DNA of 13,252 nucleotides from the NCBI GenBank assembly GCA_007121175.1, contig SKMG01000331.1:1-13252 (forward strand), read 5' to 3'. Position numbers and translations under genes: made by a program. The DNA is from Trueperaceae bacterium. GTDB lineage: Bacteria; Deinococcota; Deinococci; Deinococcales; Trueperaceae. Shown here piece after piece: positions 1 to 6,768 of this stretch; position 1 is the stretch's first letter, and the number at the start of each line of letters is the position of its first letter. The notes under the pieces were generated by a model. The model was not told the DNA's origin. It saw only the letters and a program-made list of their open reading frames with translations, and searched no databases.

Positions 1-447
1 GAGCAGGGCGAGCTCGTCTTCACCCCGCTCGAACGCGAAGCCATGCCGCTGGTGCGCTACCGGATCGGCGATCGGGCCCGCTGGGTCGAATGCGACTGCG
101 GGCTGCCGCTGCGCTGCATCACCCTCGAGGGACGCGAGGACGACATGTTCACGCTCGGCGGGACCCACCTCTACGGCCAAGTGCTGGCGGACGCGATCAC
201 GCAGCTCCCTGGCACCATCGGCCGCATCGCCCTCGAGGTCGACCGCCACGACCATATCGATCGGCTACAGCTCCGCGTCGGAGGCGAGTCGGTCGACGAG
301 GGTGCCGTCCGCGGCGCCTTGTGGGACGCCTATCCGCGTCTGCGAGAGGTCGTCGACGGCGGGCAGCTCGTCCTCGACATCGAGACGGGCGCCGACCTGA
401 CGCGGCAGATCAAGTCGTTCTCGCTGCGCGATCGGCGCCGCGGTTGA
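1..447 (+). CDS. PaaK-like adenylate-forming (AMP/CoA) ligase, C-terminal end, 5' truncated
   Basis: The reading frame is open from base 1 and stops at TGA 445-447, so only the last 148 codons are present. Seen: near the edge GELVFT, then a MPLVRYRIGD block, then a CDCG cysteine pair followed by a GREDDMF segment. This order (GEL-F-T, P-RYR-GD, C-x-C-G, GR-DD) is the signature of the C-terminal half of phenylacetate-CoA ligase-type enzymes, which activate a carboxylic acid as acyl-AMP and transfer it to CoA. The part after GREDDMF corresponds to the small mobile C-terminal domain. The substrate cannot be told because the acid-binding pocket is outside the window. The gene ends 224 bases before the next one, which has its own promoter, so it probably belongs to an upstream unit. 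The fold call is fairly sure; phenylacetate as substrate is not implied. Confidence 0.8.
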   Translation, partial: EQGELVFTPLEREAMPLVRYRIGDRARWVECDCGLPLRCITLEGREDDMFTLGGTHLYGQVLADAITQLPGTIGRIALEVDRHDHIDRLQLRVGGESVDEGAVRGALWDAYPRLREVVDGGQLVLDIETGADLTRQIKSFSLRDRRRG

Positions 448-615
448 GGCAGGTGCTATATCAACCCCTGCACTACACCACCAGCCTGGGGCGCACCGCG
501 ACGTGACGCGATGCGCCGGCTCGATGCTCCCGCTGTTCAGCCCGCGGGTCGGCGCTCGCGGTCAACGGCTTGACGTGGCCGCGCGCCTCGGCGAGTGCAC
601 CATGTCCAGACGGCG

Positions 616-644
616 TTGCCATGCGCTGTCGCGCGACATACCAT
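616..644 (+). promoter_or_regulatory. Promoter of the Dpp/Opp-type operon
   Basis: TTGCCA at 616-621 (five of six bases of the TTGACA consensus) is followed after exactly 17 bases by TACCAT at 639-644 (TANNNT-type -10). The start of transcription would fall near 650, giving a leader of about 20 bases that contains the strong GGAGGGAGG ribosome site before ATG 672. Found by eye; no operator was recognised. Confidence 0.55.
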
Positions 645-671
645 TCACGCTCACCTCGGAGGGAGGCCCCA

Positions 672-2216
672 ATGCCCCGAAACCACACGTTCCTCGCCGC
701 GCTGCTCGCAGCGTTCACCCTGTCGCTGCCGGTGGCCCACGCCCAGACCGCCACGGTGGTGGTCCCGCAGGAGCCCGGCAGCCTGCTGCCGCATTTCGAC
801 CTGCTCTCGATCGCGCACGAGGCGCAGGACCTGGTGTTCGAGCGACTCTTCGTCATCGGCCCCGACGGCAACTACCTGCCCGAGCTCGCCGCCGAGGTGC
901 CCACGCTCGAGAATGGCGGCCTCTCACCCGACGGCACCACCTACACCATCCGTCTCAGGCCCGAGGCGCGCTGGCACGACGGCACGCCCGTCACCGCGCG
1001 TGACGTGATCTTCACCTGGCGGGTGATCACCGATCCCGACCTGCCCATACCCACACGCACGGTCTGGCAGGACATCGACGCGATCGAGGCCGCCGACGAC
1101 CACACGGTGGTGATCACCTTCCCGGGACCCAACGTCACCTTCCTGGGCGCCGCGGCCTTCGCCGGCGCCTACGTCCTCCCCGCCCACCTGCTCGAGGGCA
1201 GCGACCTCAACGCTTCGCCCTTCCACCGCCAACCCGTCGGCAGCGGCCCCTTCCGCCTGGTCGAGTGGCAGGCCGGCACGCTGCTGCGCTTCGAGCGCGT
1301 CGACGATTACTGGGGCGAGAATGCCGAGCTCGATCGCGTGGTACTGCGCGTGGTGCCGGGCGCCGAAGCCCAGCGCTCCTTGCTGGAGCGCGGCGAGGTC
1401 GACCTGGTGCTGCAGCTCGCGATGACCGAGCTGCCGTTCGTGAACGCGCTCGCCGATTACGAGGCCGTGCCGGTGCCGACCTTCGCCAACTGGCAGGTCT
1501 GGCTCAACAACGAAGACCCCATCCTCGCCGACGTGCGCGTCCGGCAGGCACTGGTGTACGCCATCGACCGCGAGCTGATCGCTGACGCGCTCCTCGGTGG
1601 GCTGACCGAGCCGAGCGACGCCGCGCTGCCGCCGAGCCACTGGGCGCACGCCGACGACGTCCGCAGCTACCCCTTCGATCCGGAGGCGGCCGAGCAACTC
1701 CTGGACGAGGCGGGTTGGACGCGCCCGACGCCGACTGCGGTGCGGACCAGAGACGGCGCCGAGCTCGAGATCGAGATCATCAACATCGCTGGACAGGCCG
1801 ACCGCCTGCAGGTGATCCAGGCCATCCAATCGTTCTGGCGGGACGTCGGCGTGCGCGCCGAGGTGCGCTCGATCGACGCCGCCTCATTCCCGCCCACCCT
1901 CGGCGCCGGCGAGTACCAGGCCGCTTACGGCTTCTTCGGCGAGCAGCAGGAGCCGACCTGGAACCTCTGGCTCGGCACCAACTGGCAGCGCTACGACAAC
2001 CCGGAAGCCTTCGAGCTGCTCGAGCGCTACAGCGTGACCATCGATCGCGACGAGCGCCGCGAGCTCGCCGTCGCCTTCCAGCACCTCGTGGCCGAGGACG
2101 TGCCCGTGCTGTTCATCGCCCCGCGACCGCTGCTCGCCGCAGCCACCACGGACCTCGAGGGCTACGCCCCGACGACCGCCACCAGCCTCTGGAACGCCGC
2201 CCGCTGGCGGAAGTGA
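672..2216 (+). CDS. ABC importer substrate-binding protein, family 5 (peptide/nickel type, DppA/OppA-like)
   Basis: Periplasmic receptor that would deliver a peptide or similar small solute to the two permeases encoded just downstream. Start ATG 672 is chosen because GGAGGGAGG lies just upstream and the product then begins with a clear Sec signal (MPRNHTF, hydrophobic core, cleavage after AHA at about residue 24). The frame runs upstream to a TTG at 570, but those residues look non-native. The 514-residue product matches the usual length of SBP_bac_5 proteins. Hallmarks include the early VVVPQEPGSLLPHFD strand, LAAEVPTLENGGLSPDGTTYTIRLR, the WHDGTPVTARDVIFTW block and GSGPFRLVEW. There is no lipobox cysteine, so it should be soluble in a periplasm. 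The ligand cannot be deduced from sequence alone; members of this family also bind sugars, opines and metal chelates. Confidence 0.9.
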   Translation: MPRNHTFLAALLAAFTLSLPVAHAQTATVVVPQEPGSLLPHFDLLSIAHEAQDLVFERLFVIGPDGNYLPELAAEVPTLENGGLSPDGTTYTIRLRPEARWHDGTPVTARDVIFTWRVITDPDLPIPTRTVWQDIDAIEAADDHTVVITFPGPNVTFLGAAAFAGAYVLPAHLLEGSDLNASPFHRQPVGSGPFRLVEWQAGTLLRFERVDDYWGENAELDRVVLRVVPGAEAQRSLLERGEVDLVLQLAMTELPFVNALADYEAVPVPTFANWQVWLNNEDPILADVRVRQALVYAIDRELIADALLGGLTEPSDAALPPSHWAHADDVRSYPFDPEAAEQLLDEAGWTRPTPTAVRTRDGAELEIEIINIAGQADRLQVIQAIQSFWRDVGVRAEVRSIDAASFPPTLGAGEYQAAYGFFGEQQEPTWNLWLGTNWQRYDNPEAFELLERYSVTIDRDERRELAVAFQHLVAEDVPVLFIAPRPLLAAATTDLEGYAPTTATSLWNAARWRK

Positions 2217-2227
2217 CGCGCCGCTCG

Positions 2228-2262
2228 GCCGCGGGCGCCACGCGCTGATCCGCCCGGGCGGC
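2228..2262 (+). promoter_or_regulatory. Intercistronic GC-rich hairpin after the binding-protein gene
   Basis: GCCGCGGGCG at 2228-2237 can pair with CGCCC (2251-2255) and GCGGC (2258-2262), with a two-base GG bulge at 2256-2257. It lies in the 84-base gap between the binding-protein stop and the first permease. No U-run follows, so it is more likely an mRNA-stabilising or partial-attenuation element than a full terminator. It parallels the stronger hairpin at 10412-10448 in the sugar operon. Confidence 0.4.
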
Positions 2263-2287
2263 GGTGCGCACCCGTAGACTCGTCGCC

Positions 2288-2303
2288 GGAGGTCACGCCC
2301 CTG
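2288..2303 (+). promoter_or_regulatory. Ribosome binding site that supports a CTG start codon
   Basis: GGAGGT at 2288-2293 is a near-perfect Shine-Dalgarno sequence. Seven bases later comes CTG at 2301-2303, in frame with the permease. The next in-frame standard start (GTG 2337) has no such site and would remove the conserved first residues of the protein. Confidence 0.6.
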
Positions 2304-3254
2304 TTCGCCTACGCCCTGCGCCGCGTCCTCGGTCTCGTGCCGCGCCTGCTGCTCATCTCGGTCCTGCTCTTCGGCGTGGTCCATCTGCCCCCTGGCGGGC
2401 CCGCGGACGTGTACGCCGCCGACCCCGCCGCCACGCCCGCGGCGATCGAGCGCATGCGCGAGCTGTGGGGCCTCGACCAGCCGCTGCACGTGCAGTACGG
2501 CCGTTGGCTCTCACGCCTGGCGCGCGGCGATTGGGGCATGTCCTACACCGAGCGTCGACCCGCCATCGAGGTCGTTGGCGACCGCTTAGGCGCCACGCTG
2601 CGCCTCACCGGTGCGGCCCTGCTCGTGGGCCTGGTGGCTGGCGTCACGCTCGGCATCGTGGCCAGCGCGTCGCGCAAGCCGCTCGTGCGCCACGCGGCGC
2701 GGCTGCTGGCGGTGCTCGGCATGAGCGTCCCCACCTTCTGGAGCGGCGCCCTCGTGCTGCTCGTGTTCGCGTCGACCCTGCGTTGGATACCCGCCGGCGG
2801 CATGGGCTCGATCGACGGACCCCGAACGTTCCTCGACGCGCTCTGGCACCTCGCCGCGCCCGCGCTGGTGCTCGGCTCGGTCTACGTGGCCCAGTGGATG
2901 CGCTTCGTGCAGGCGGGCCTCGACGCCGTTGCCGAGGACGACTTCGTTCGAACCGCCCGTTCGAAGGGGCGCTCGCGCGTCGGCGCCTTGCTGCGTCACG
3001 GCCTCCCCAACGTGCTCCTGCCTCTCGTCACCGTCCTCGGCCTCGAGCTGCCGCGACTACTCTCCGGTGCGATGGTCACCGAGGTGGTCTTCACCTGGCC
3101 CGGCATCGGCAGGTTGCTGCACGGCTCGCTCGTCGCCCGTGACTACCCGGTGGTGCTCGGGGTGCTGGTCGTGGCCGCCACCGCTGTCATCGTCGTCAAC
3201 CTCCTCACCGACCTCCTCTACGGCGCGCTCGATCCGCGCGTGCGCTACGCATGA
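2301..3254 (+). CDS. ABC importer permease, DppB/OppB-type
   Basis: First membrane subunit of the importer, forming half of the channel. With the CTG start it is 317 residues and opens FAYALRRVLGLVPRLLLIS, the usual DppB-family N-terminus (an aromatic start, the LRR pair, then the first membrane segment). Starting at GTG 2337 would lose 12 residues including LRR. After TM1 come the extracytoplasmic segment, with ERMRELWGLDQPLHVQYGRWL and RGDWGMSY, and further membrane segments. The cytoplasmic EAA-type loop (DDFVRTARSKG followed by LLRHGLPNVLLPL, about residues 213-242) contacts the ATPase. The stop overlaps the next start (ATGA at 3251), showing translational coupling. The family call is certain; the start codon is probable. 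Confidence 0.88.
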   Translation: MFAYALRRVLGLVPRLLLISVLLFGVVHLPPGGPADVYAADPAATPAAIERMRELWGLDQPLHVQYGRWLSRLARGDWGMSYTERRPAIEVVGDRLGATLRLTGAALLVGLVAGVTLGIVASASRKPLVRHAARLLAVLGMSVPTFWSGALVLLVFASTLRWIPAGGMGSIDGPRTFLDALWHLAAPALVLGSVYVAQWMRFVQAGLDAVAEDDFVRTARSKGRSRVGALLRHGLPNVLLPLVTVLGLELPRLLSGAMVTEVVFTWPGIGRLLHGSLVARDYPVVLGVLVVAATAVIVVNLLTDLLYGALDPRVRYA

Positions 3255-4072
3255 CCGCCGTGCGCGGGCTGCTGCGCCGTCCCCTCGGGGCCGCCGGGCT
3301 GGTGGTGCTCGTGCTGCTGGCGCTGGCGTCGCTGGCGGCGCCCGCCATCGCGCCCTACGATCCCACGGCCGTGAACCTGCGCGCCATGCAGCAACCGCCC
3401 GGGCCCGAGCACCTGCTCGGTACCGACGACCTCGGCCGCGACGTCCTCTCGCGGCTGCTCTACGCGGGGCGCGTGTCGCTGTCGCTCGCGGCGCTCGTGA
3501 CCGGCTTCGCGGTGCTGATCGGCTGCGGACTCGGCGCCCTGGCGGGCTTCCACGGTCGCTGGATCGACCGGCTCGTCTCGCTCGCCGCCGACTCGATGCT
3601 CTCGGTGCCCGCGCTCGGCCTGGCGATGGTTGCCGGGGCCATCGTGCGTCCCAACGTGCTCACGTTGTCCGTGGTGCTGGCGCTCGTGACCTGGCCCGAC
3701 CTCGCGCGCATCACCCGCGCACAGATCCTCACACTCCGGGAGCGCACCTACGCCGAGGCCGCGCAGGCGCTCGGCAACGCCCCCGGTCGGATCCTCTTCC
3801 GGCACCTGCTCCCCAATGCGCTCGCGCCGCTCGTGGTGGCCGCGACGCTGCTCTCCGCCAATGTCCTGCTCATCGAGTCGGCACTCAGCTTCCTCGGCTA
3901 CGGCATGCGCCCGCCCACCCCCAGCTGGGGCGGCATGCTCTTCGAGGCGCAAGCCTTCTACCGCCAATCCCCATGGCTCGCCGTCGTTCCCGGCCTGGCC
4001 ATCACGCTCACGGTGATGGCAATCAACCTCCTTGGCGACGCCCTGCGCGACGCCGGCGGCGGGCAGCGCTGA
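3251..4072 (+). CDS. ABC importer permease, DppC/OppC-type
   Basis: Second membrane subunit, partner of the preceding permease. ATG 3251 overlaps the upstream stop by the ATGA arrangement, so the two are made together. The product is 273 residues. After the N-terminal membrane segment comes the DppC hallmark HLLGTDDLGRDVLSRLLYAG (residues 54-73), followed by membrane segments and the EAA loop (about 165-192, RTYAEAAQALGNAPGRILF then HLLPN). The operon appears to end here: no DppD/DppF-type ATPase follows, and the next 584 bases hold no recognised gene. The ATPase must therefore come from another locus. The family call is firm; the substrate is unknown. Confidence 0.9.
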   Translation: MTAVRGLLRRPLGAAGLVVLVLLALASLAAPAIAPYDPTAVNLRAMQQPPGPEHLLGTDDLGRDVLSRLLYAGRVSLSLAALVTGFAVLIGCGLGALAGFHGRWIDRLVSLAADSMLSVPALGLAMVAGAIVRPNVLTLSVVLALVTWPDLARITRAQILTLRERTYAEAAQALGNAPGRILFRHLLPNALAPLVVAATLLSANVLLIESALSFLGYGMRPPTPSWGGMLFEAQAFYRQSPWLAVVPGLAITLTVMAINLLGDALRDAGGGQR

Positions 4073-4083
4073 CCGGTCCGACG

Positions 4084-4111
4084 CGGCCGCTGCGTAACGA
4101 GAAAGCGGCCG
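4084..4111 (+). terminator. Possible terminator hairpin after the Dpp-like operon
   Basis: CGGCCGCT at 4084-4091 and AGCGGCCG at 4104-4111 form a perfect 8-bp stem with a 12-base loop, 11 bases after the last permease stop. There is no U-tract, so intrinsic termination is uncertain; it could instead protect the 3' end of the transcript. Confidence 0.35.
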
Positions 4112-4641
4112 AGATCCGCCCGCGCCGAGCCACGAGCCCGTGTTATGGTCCCGACACAACGGTCACGAATGGACCGGGAAACGAGAACCGGCTAGCATAC
4201 TGCGAGGCCTGCAGCGGCGGCGTACGGTGCAACCGAGCGTGCGACCGGTACGAGGGCGATCAGCCAGCGGCCTTCTGCCCGTGCAAGGCCAACAGGATCC
4301 GCCGCGATAGCGTCACGGAGACCGCGCACGGTTGGCACGAATCGATGACGACCTACAGATTCTGTGTCCCAGCGGCCTCGCCTGCTTCAACAAGCGGTGT
4401 GTGACGCGCGCCATCCAGTGCCTCCCACTCCCAGACGCCCCGAACGTGATGAGCGACTCGTGCGCAGTACAGGTGCGTCCGCTGCCGTCGCCAGGGCCAT
4501 GAGGCATCGAGCCAGTGCGCCGTGCTGGTAGCTCTGGAGGGCGGACGGCTCAAGCACAACCGCGAGAAGGGCGGCTTCCGCCCGCGGAGGCCTGCGTGAC
4601 GAGGAAGAGCACGCGACCGAGCGCGTCGTCCGTCGCACCTA

Positions 4642-4650
4642 TGCTACGAT
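4642..4650 (+). promoter_or_regulatory. Extended -10 promoter of the toxin-antitoxin operon, likely leaderless
   Basis: TGCTACGAT has the TGN-TANNNT form of an extended -10 element, which suits the absence of a good -35. The -10 hexamer (4645-4650) ends only 6 bases before ATG 4657, so the transcript would begin at or next to the start codon. No Shine-Dalgarno sequence precedes that ATG, which agrees with a leaderless mRNA. Confidence 0.5.
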
Positions 4651-4656
4651 CGTTGC

Positions 4657-4911
4657 ATGTCGGAAGTGGCCTCGCGCGAACTACGCAACAACACGAGGGG
4701 CATCCTCGAGCGGGTCGCTGCCGGCGAGGACGTCACCATCACTGTCGGCGGCCGTGCGGTGGCGAAGGTCGTACCGCTCGAACGGCGGCCGCGCTGGATC
4801 GATCGACGAGCACTCTTCGACCGTCTGGAGACGGCTCAGGCTGACGCGGCGCTGAGCGCCGAGCTCGAGGCGCTCCTTCCCGACACGACGGACGACCTCG
4901 ATCCGCTGTGA
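4657..4911 (+). CDS. Phd/YefM-type antitoxin of a type II toxin-antitoxin pair
   Basis: 84-residue antitoxin that would bind DNA with its N-terminal part and neutralise the adjacent PIN toxin with its C-terminal tail. Seen: SEVASRELRNNTRGILERVAAGEDVTITVGGRAVAKVVPL, the standard Phd/YefM fold pattern (helix R-EL-NN--GIL--V--GE, then strand V-I-T--G-AVA--VP). The tail is acidic (TAQADAALSAELEALLPDTTDD) and probably disordered until it binds toxin. Family members repress their own promoter, so the extended -10 just upstream is the likely operator site. The stop overlaps the toxin start. Homologues next to PIN toxins are often named VapB even though the fold is Phd. Confidence 0.88.
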   Translation: MSEVASRELRNNTRGILERVAAGEDVTITVGGRAVAKVVPLERRPRWIDRRALFDRLETAQADAALSAELEALLPDTTDDLDPL

Positions 4912-5294
4912 CACGCGGACTCGCCGACACCAGCGTCTTCATCGCACGCGAGGTGGGGCGGGCGCTCGACGTAGCGGGCGCACCAGCGTCGCTCGCCGTA
5001 TCCATCATCACCGTCGCCGAACTACGCGCCGGCGTCCTCGGCGCGCACGACCTCGCGACGCGATCGCGACGGCTGGCAACGCTCGAGCTCGTGCTGTCCT
5101 TCGAGCCCGTACCGATCGACGCTCGTGTCGCGGAGGCGTGGGCAGAGCTGCGCATCCGCCTCCGAGATGCCGGGAGCAGCCTGAAGGTCAACGACTCCTG
5201 GATCGCGGCGACGGCGCTCGCGCTGGGCGTGCCGGTCGTGACGCAGGATGCGGACTTCGACAGCGTGCCGGACCTGCGCGTCATACGGGTCTGA
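4908..5294 (+). CDS. vapC: PIN-domain ribonuclease toxin (VapC-type)
   Basis: 128-residue single-domain PIN toxin, expected to cleave RNA (tRNA or rRNA in characterised VapC proteins) using a metal held by acidic residues. All expected acidic positions are present: D7 in LADTSVFIARE, E38 in ITVAELRAGV, D96 in VNDSWIAATAL, and D114/D116 in TQDADFD. It therefore looks active. It starts at GTG 4908, overlapping the antitoxin stop (GTGA), and has no good ribosome site of its own, so translation probably depends on the antitoxin being translated first. Length is normal for the family. The exact RNA target cannot be inferred. Confidence 0.9.
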   Translation: MTRGLADTSVFIAREVGRALDVAGAPASLAVSIITVAELRAGVLGAHDLATRSRRLATLELVLSFEPVPIDARVAEAWAELRIRLRDAGSSLKVNDSWIAATALALGVPVVTQDADFDSVPDLRVIRV

Positions 5295-5806
5295 TGCGCT
5301 TCCCAGCATCCGCCCACACACGATCACCGAAGGGCGCGTGCGGGTAGAGCTGCGCTTGGTGGAAGTCGCCATGGATGCCGCTCGCGTTGCTCGCACTGCA
5401 CGGCGAGCCAGCGGCACGGCGCACCGAGATCGGCTCACCGAGATCAGCGTGGGCGCCACCAGGCGGGCCGGCACTGCGTCGTCGGCTACGCCTTCAGCGG
5501 TAGCAGCGGCCGGTTCACGGTGGTCGGGAAAGCGCGGGCGAAAGCTGCAGACGTGCGTACCTTCGAGCTCCAGCACGCGTTGTGGTGGCGCGGCATCGCG
5601 GCAGGTCCGGTGCGAATCGCGCAGCAGCTCGGCGTCGCCCCCGAGCTGTCGGCTTGGTGGCAACGGTGTCCCCGGCCGCCATGGTAGGGGCTGGCCGGTC
5701 GCTCGAGACGGCCGCGTGATCGCGTCGGGTGAGCACGATCTGCGACGGCCGCCAGACTGTGTGGCCCCCCATCGTGTCGCGACGGTGAGATCCGTAGGCT
5801 ACGGTC
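5295..5806. other. Gene-poor stretch between the toxin and the hydrolase lipoprotein
   Basis: No complete gene is recognisable in these 512 bases. A plus-strand frame ending at TAG 5685-5687 reads protein-like for about 70 codons (HCVVGYAFSGSSGRFTVVGK, later GPVRIAQQLGVAPELSAWW) but has no start codon with a ribosome site. The opposite strand also reads open across it. It may be the decayed 3' part of a gene, or chance in GC-rich DNA. The right end contains the promoter-like TAGGCT before ATG 5807. Confidence 0.4.
5795..5800 (+). promoter_or_regulatory. -10-like element of the hydrolase lipoprotein gene
   Basis: TAGGCT (TANNNT form) ends 6 bases before ATG 5807, the same spacing as at the antitoxin gene and at the remnant near 12070. 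No convincing -35 and no Shine-Dalgarno sequence are visible, which suggests a leaderless transcript. The sequence around it is also partly conserved before the remnant at 12070. Confidence 0.4.
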
Positions 5807-6742
5807 ATGCGCAGCATCGCCGTACTCCTCCTCGTGCTCCTCCTCGCCGCCTGCGTGCCGGTGGTCGACGGCATCGGCAGTGACGCCGTCATCCCCGGGG
5901 CCCGCGTGGCGTCGGCCCCGTTCGGCGACTTCGAGACCGGCTATGAGGTCATCGGACACGGGCCTCCGGTGGTGATGATCCACGGCATCGGCGGTGGCTC
6001 GAGTGTCTTCCAGTACCGCCTGAACGCGCCTGCGGTGGCTGCGGCCGGCTACCGCGTGTATGCGATCGACCTGCTCGGGTTCGGGCGCTCGTCCAGGCCC
6101 GAGAGCCGCACCACACAGGACGACCTCGTCGCCCAGATCACCTCCTTCCTCGAGGACTCCGTCGGTGAGCCGGCGGTGCTGGTCGCCAACGGACTCGCCG
6201 CCGCGCACGCCATCCGCGTCGCCGCCGAGCGACCCGAGCTCGTCACGGGCCTGGCGCTCATCGCCCCCACCGGCTACCGCAGCCTGAACCGACCGCAAGA
6301 CGAGCGGCGCGAACGCGCCTTCTCGGTGCTCGCGAGCCCCGTGGTGAGCGAGCTCGCCACGGCGTTCCTGGTCGAGGAGGGATTCCAGCGCTTCTTCCTG
6401 CTCGATGCCTACGCCGATCCCGCGAGCCTCACCGACGAGGTGCTCGCTGTCTACGATCGCAACCTCCGGACCGAGGGCGCCCGCTGGATCGTCTTCTCCT
6501 TCATCAGCGGCAGCCTCGACCAGGACGTCTCCGAGCTCTGGCCGGCCACCACCCAGCCGGCGCTGCTCGTCTGGGGAACCGCGCGAGGGTTCAGCTCCTA
6601 CCAGGACTCCGAGGAGTTCGTGCTCGCGCGGCCCGATGCGCGTCTCGTCCTGCTCCGAGACGCGGCCCTGCTGCCCAACGAGGAGCGGCATGAAGCGTTC
6701 AACGACGTGCTCGTCGAGTTCCTGCGAGATGCTGCGCGGTGA
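5807..6742 (+). CDS. Lipoprotein with alpha/beta-hydrolase fold and no recognisable catalytic triad
   Basis: 311 residues. N-terminus: MRSIAVLLLVLLLAAC, a lipoprotein signal with lipobox LAAC and lipidated Cys16, so it is membrane-anchored outside the cytoplasm. The alpha/beta-hydrolase core follows: VVMIHGIGGGSSVF (HG oxyanion loop, about 56-68), YAIDLLGFGRSSRP (about 85-98), then PALLVWG (251-257) and EERHEAFNDVLVEFLR at the end. The catalytic positions look replaced. The nucleophile elbow, usually G-N-S-L-G-G, reads A127-N-G129-L-A-A. The acid position after WG, usually W-G-x-x-D, reads Arg260. The usual G-A-G-H-L-P reads D-A-A-L288-L-P. The rest of the fold is well kept, with no frameshift, so this looks like a pseudoenzyme rather than a dying gene. 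Its role is unknown: binding, scaffolding or non-canonical chemistry. A deleted relative lies at 12070-12233. Confidence 0.82.
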   Translation: MRSIAVLLLVLLLAACVPVVDGIGSDAVIPGARVASAPFGDFETGYEVIGHGPPVVMIHGIGGGSSVFQYRLNAPAVAAAGYRVYAIDLLGFGRSSRPESRTTQDDLVAQITSFLEDSVGEPAVLVANGLAAAHAIRVAAERPELVTGLALIAPTGYRSLNRPQDERRERAFSVLASPVVSELATAFLVEEGFQRFFLLDAYADPASLTDEVLAVYDRNLRTEGARWIVFSFISGSLDQDVSELWPATTQPALLVWGTARGFSSYQDSEEFVLARPDARLVLLRDAALLPNEERHEAFNDVLVEFLRDAAR

Positions 6743-6755
6743 GTGCTGCGGGTTG

Positions 6756-6768
6756 AGCGGCCACCGCT
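6756..6768. terminator. Weak two-way hairpin between convergent genes
   Basis: AGCGG CCA CCGCT forms a 5-bp stem in the gap between the hydrolase lipoprotein (ending 6742, plus) and the glycosidase-like gene (ending 6767, minus). The position suits a shared terminator, but the stem is short and has no U-tract on either strand. Confidence 0.2.

Larger units (their letters stand above)
4073..4656. other. Gene-poor stretch between the Dpp-like operon and the toxin-antitoxin pair
   Basis: I find no convincing gene in these 584 bases. It holds the hairpin at 4084-4111, a compact 6-bp stem with a 3-base loop at 4569-4583 (GGGCGG CTT CCGCCC), and the extended -10 promoter of the antitoxin at its right end. 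Short frames exist on both strands (for example minus 4353-4559, and a cysteine-rich plus frame ending at 4404), but none combines a start, a ribosome site and a recognisable domain. It may be decayed sequence around a transferred module. Confidence 0.5.

Noticed and set aside
561..574. GTCAA-CGGC-TTGAC short palindrome upstream of the Dpp-like operon
   Set aside because: Only five pairs, not overlapping the promoter boxes at 616-644 and with no second copy seen; too weak to call an operator.
570..671. Upstream extension of the Dpp-type binding protein to a TTG start
   Set aside because: It would place 34 arginine- and proline-rich residues before a complete signal peptide, and the strong ribosome site is at ATG 672.
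924..1829. Minus-strand open frame (301 codons) across the Dpp-type binding protein
   Set aside because: It is antisense to a textbook family 5 binding protein and shows no recognisable protein features.
3245..4159. Minus-strand open frame (304 codons) across the second Dpp-type permease
   Set aside because: It is antisense to a gene with DppC hallmarks; its H/E/R/G-rich composition is typical of reversed GC-rich coding DNA.
4150..4404. Cysteine-rich stretch in a plus frame (YCEACSGGVRCNRACDRY and on), suggesting a small metal-binding protein
   Set aside because: There is no start codon in this frame near the stretch and no ribosome site; the frame is only a continuation of a shadow frame from within the permease genes.
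5486..6691. Minus-strand open frame (401 codons) across the hydrolase lipoprotein
   Set aside because: It is antisense to a gene with a lipoprotein signal and hydrolase motifs; the translation is D/E/G/R-rich with no domain. Its C-terminal bit (AFPTTVNRPLLPLKA) reads oddly well but stands alone.
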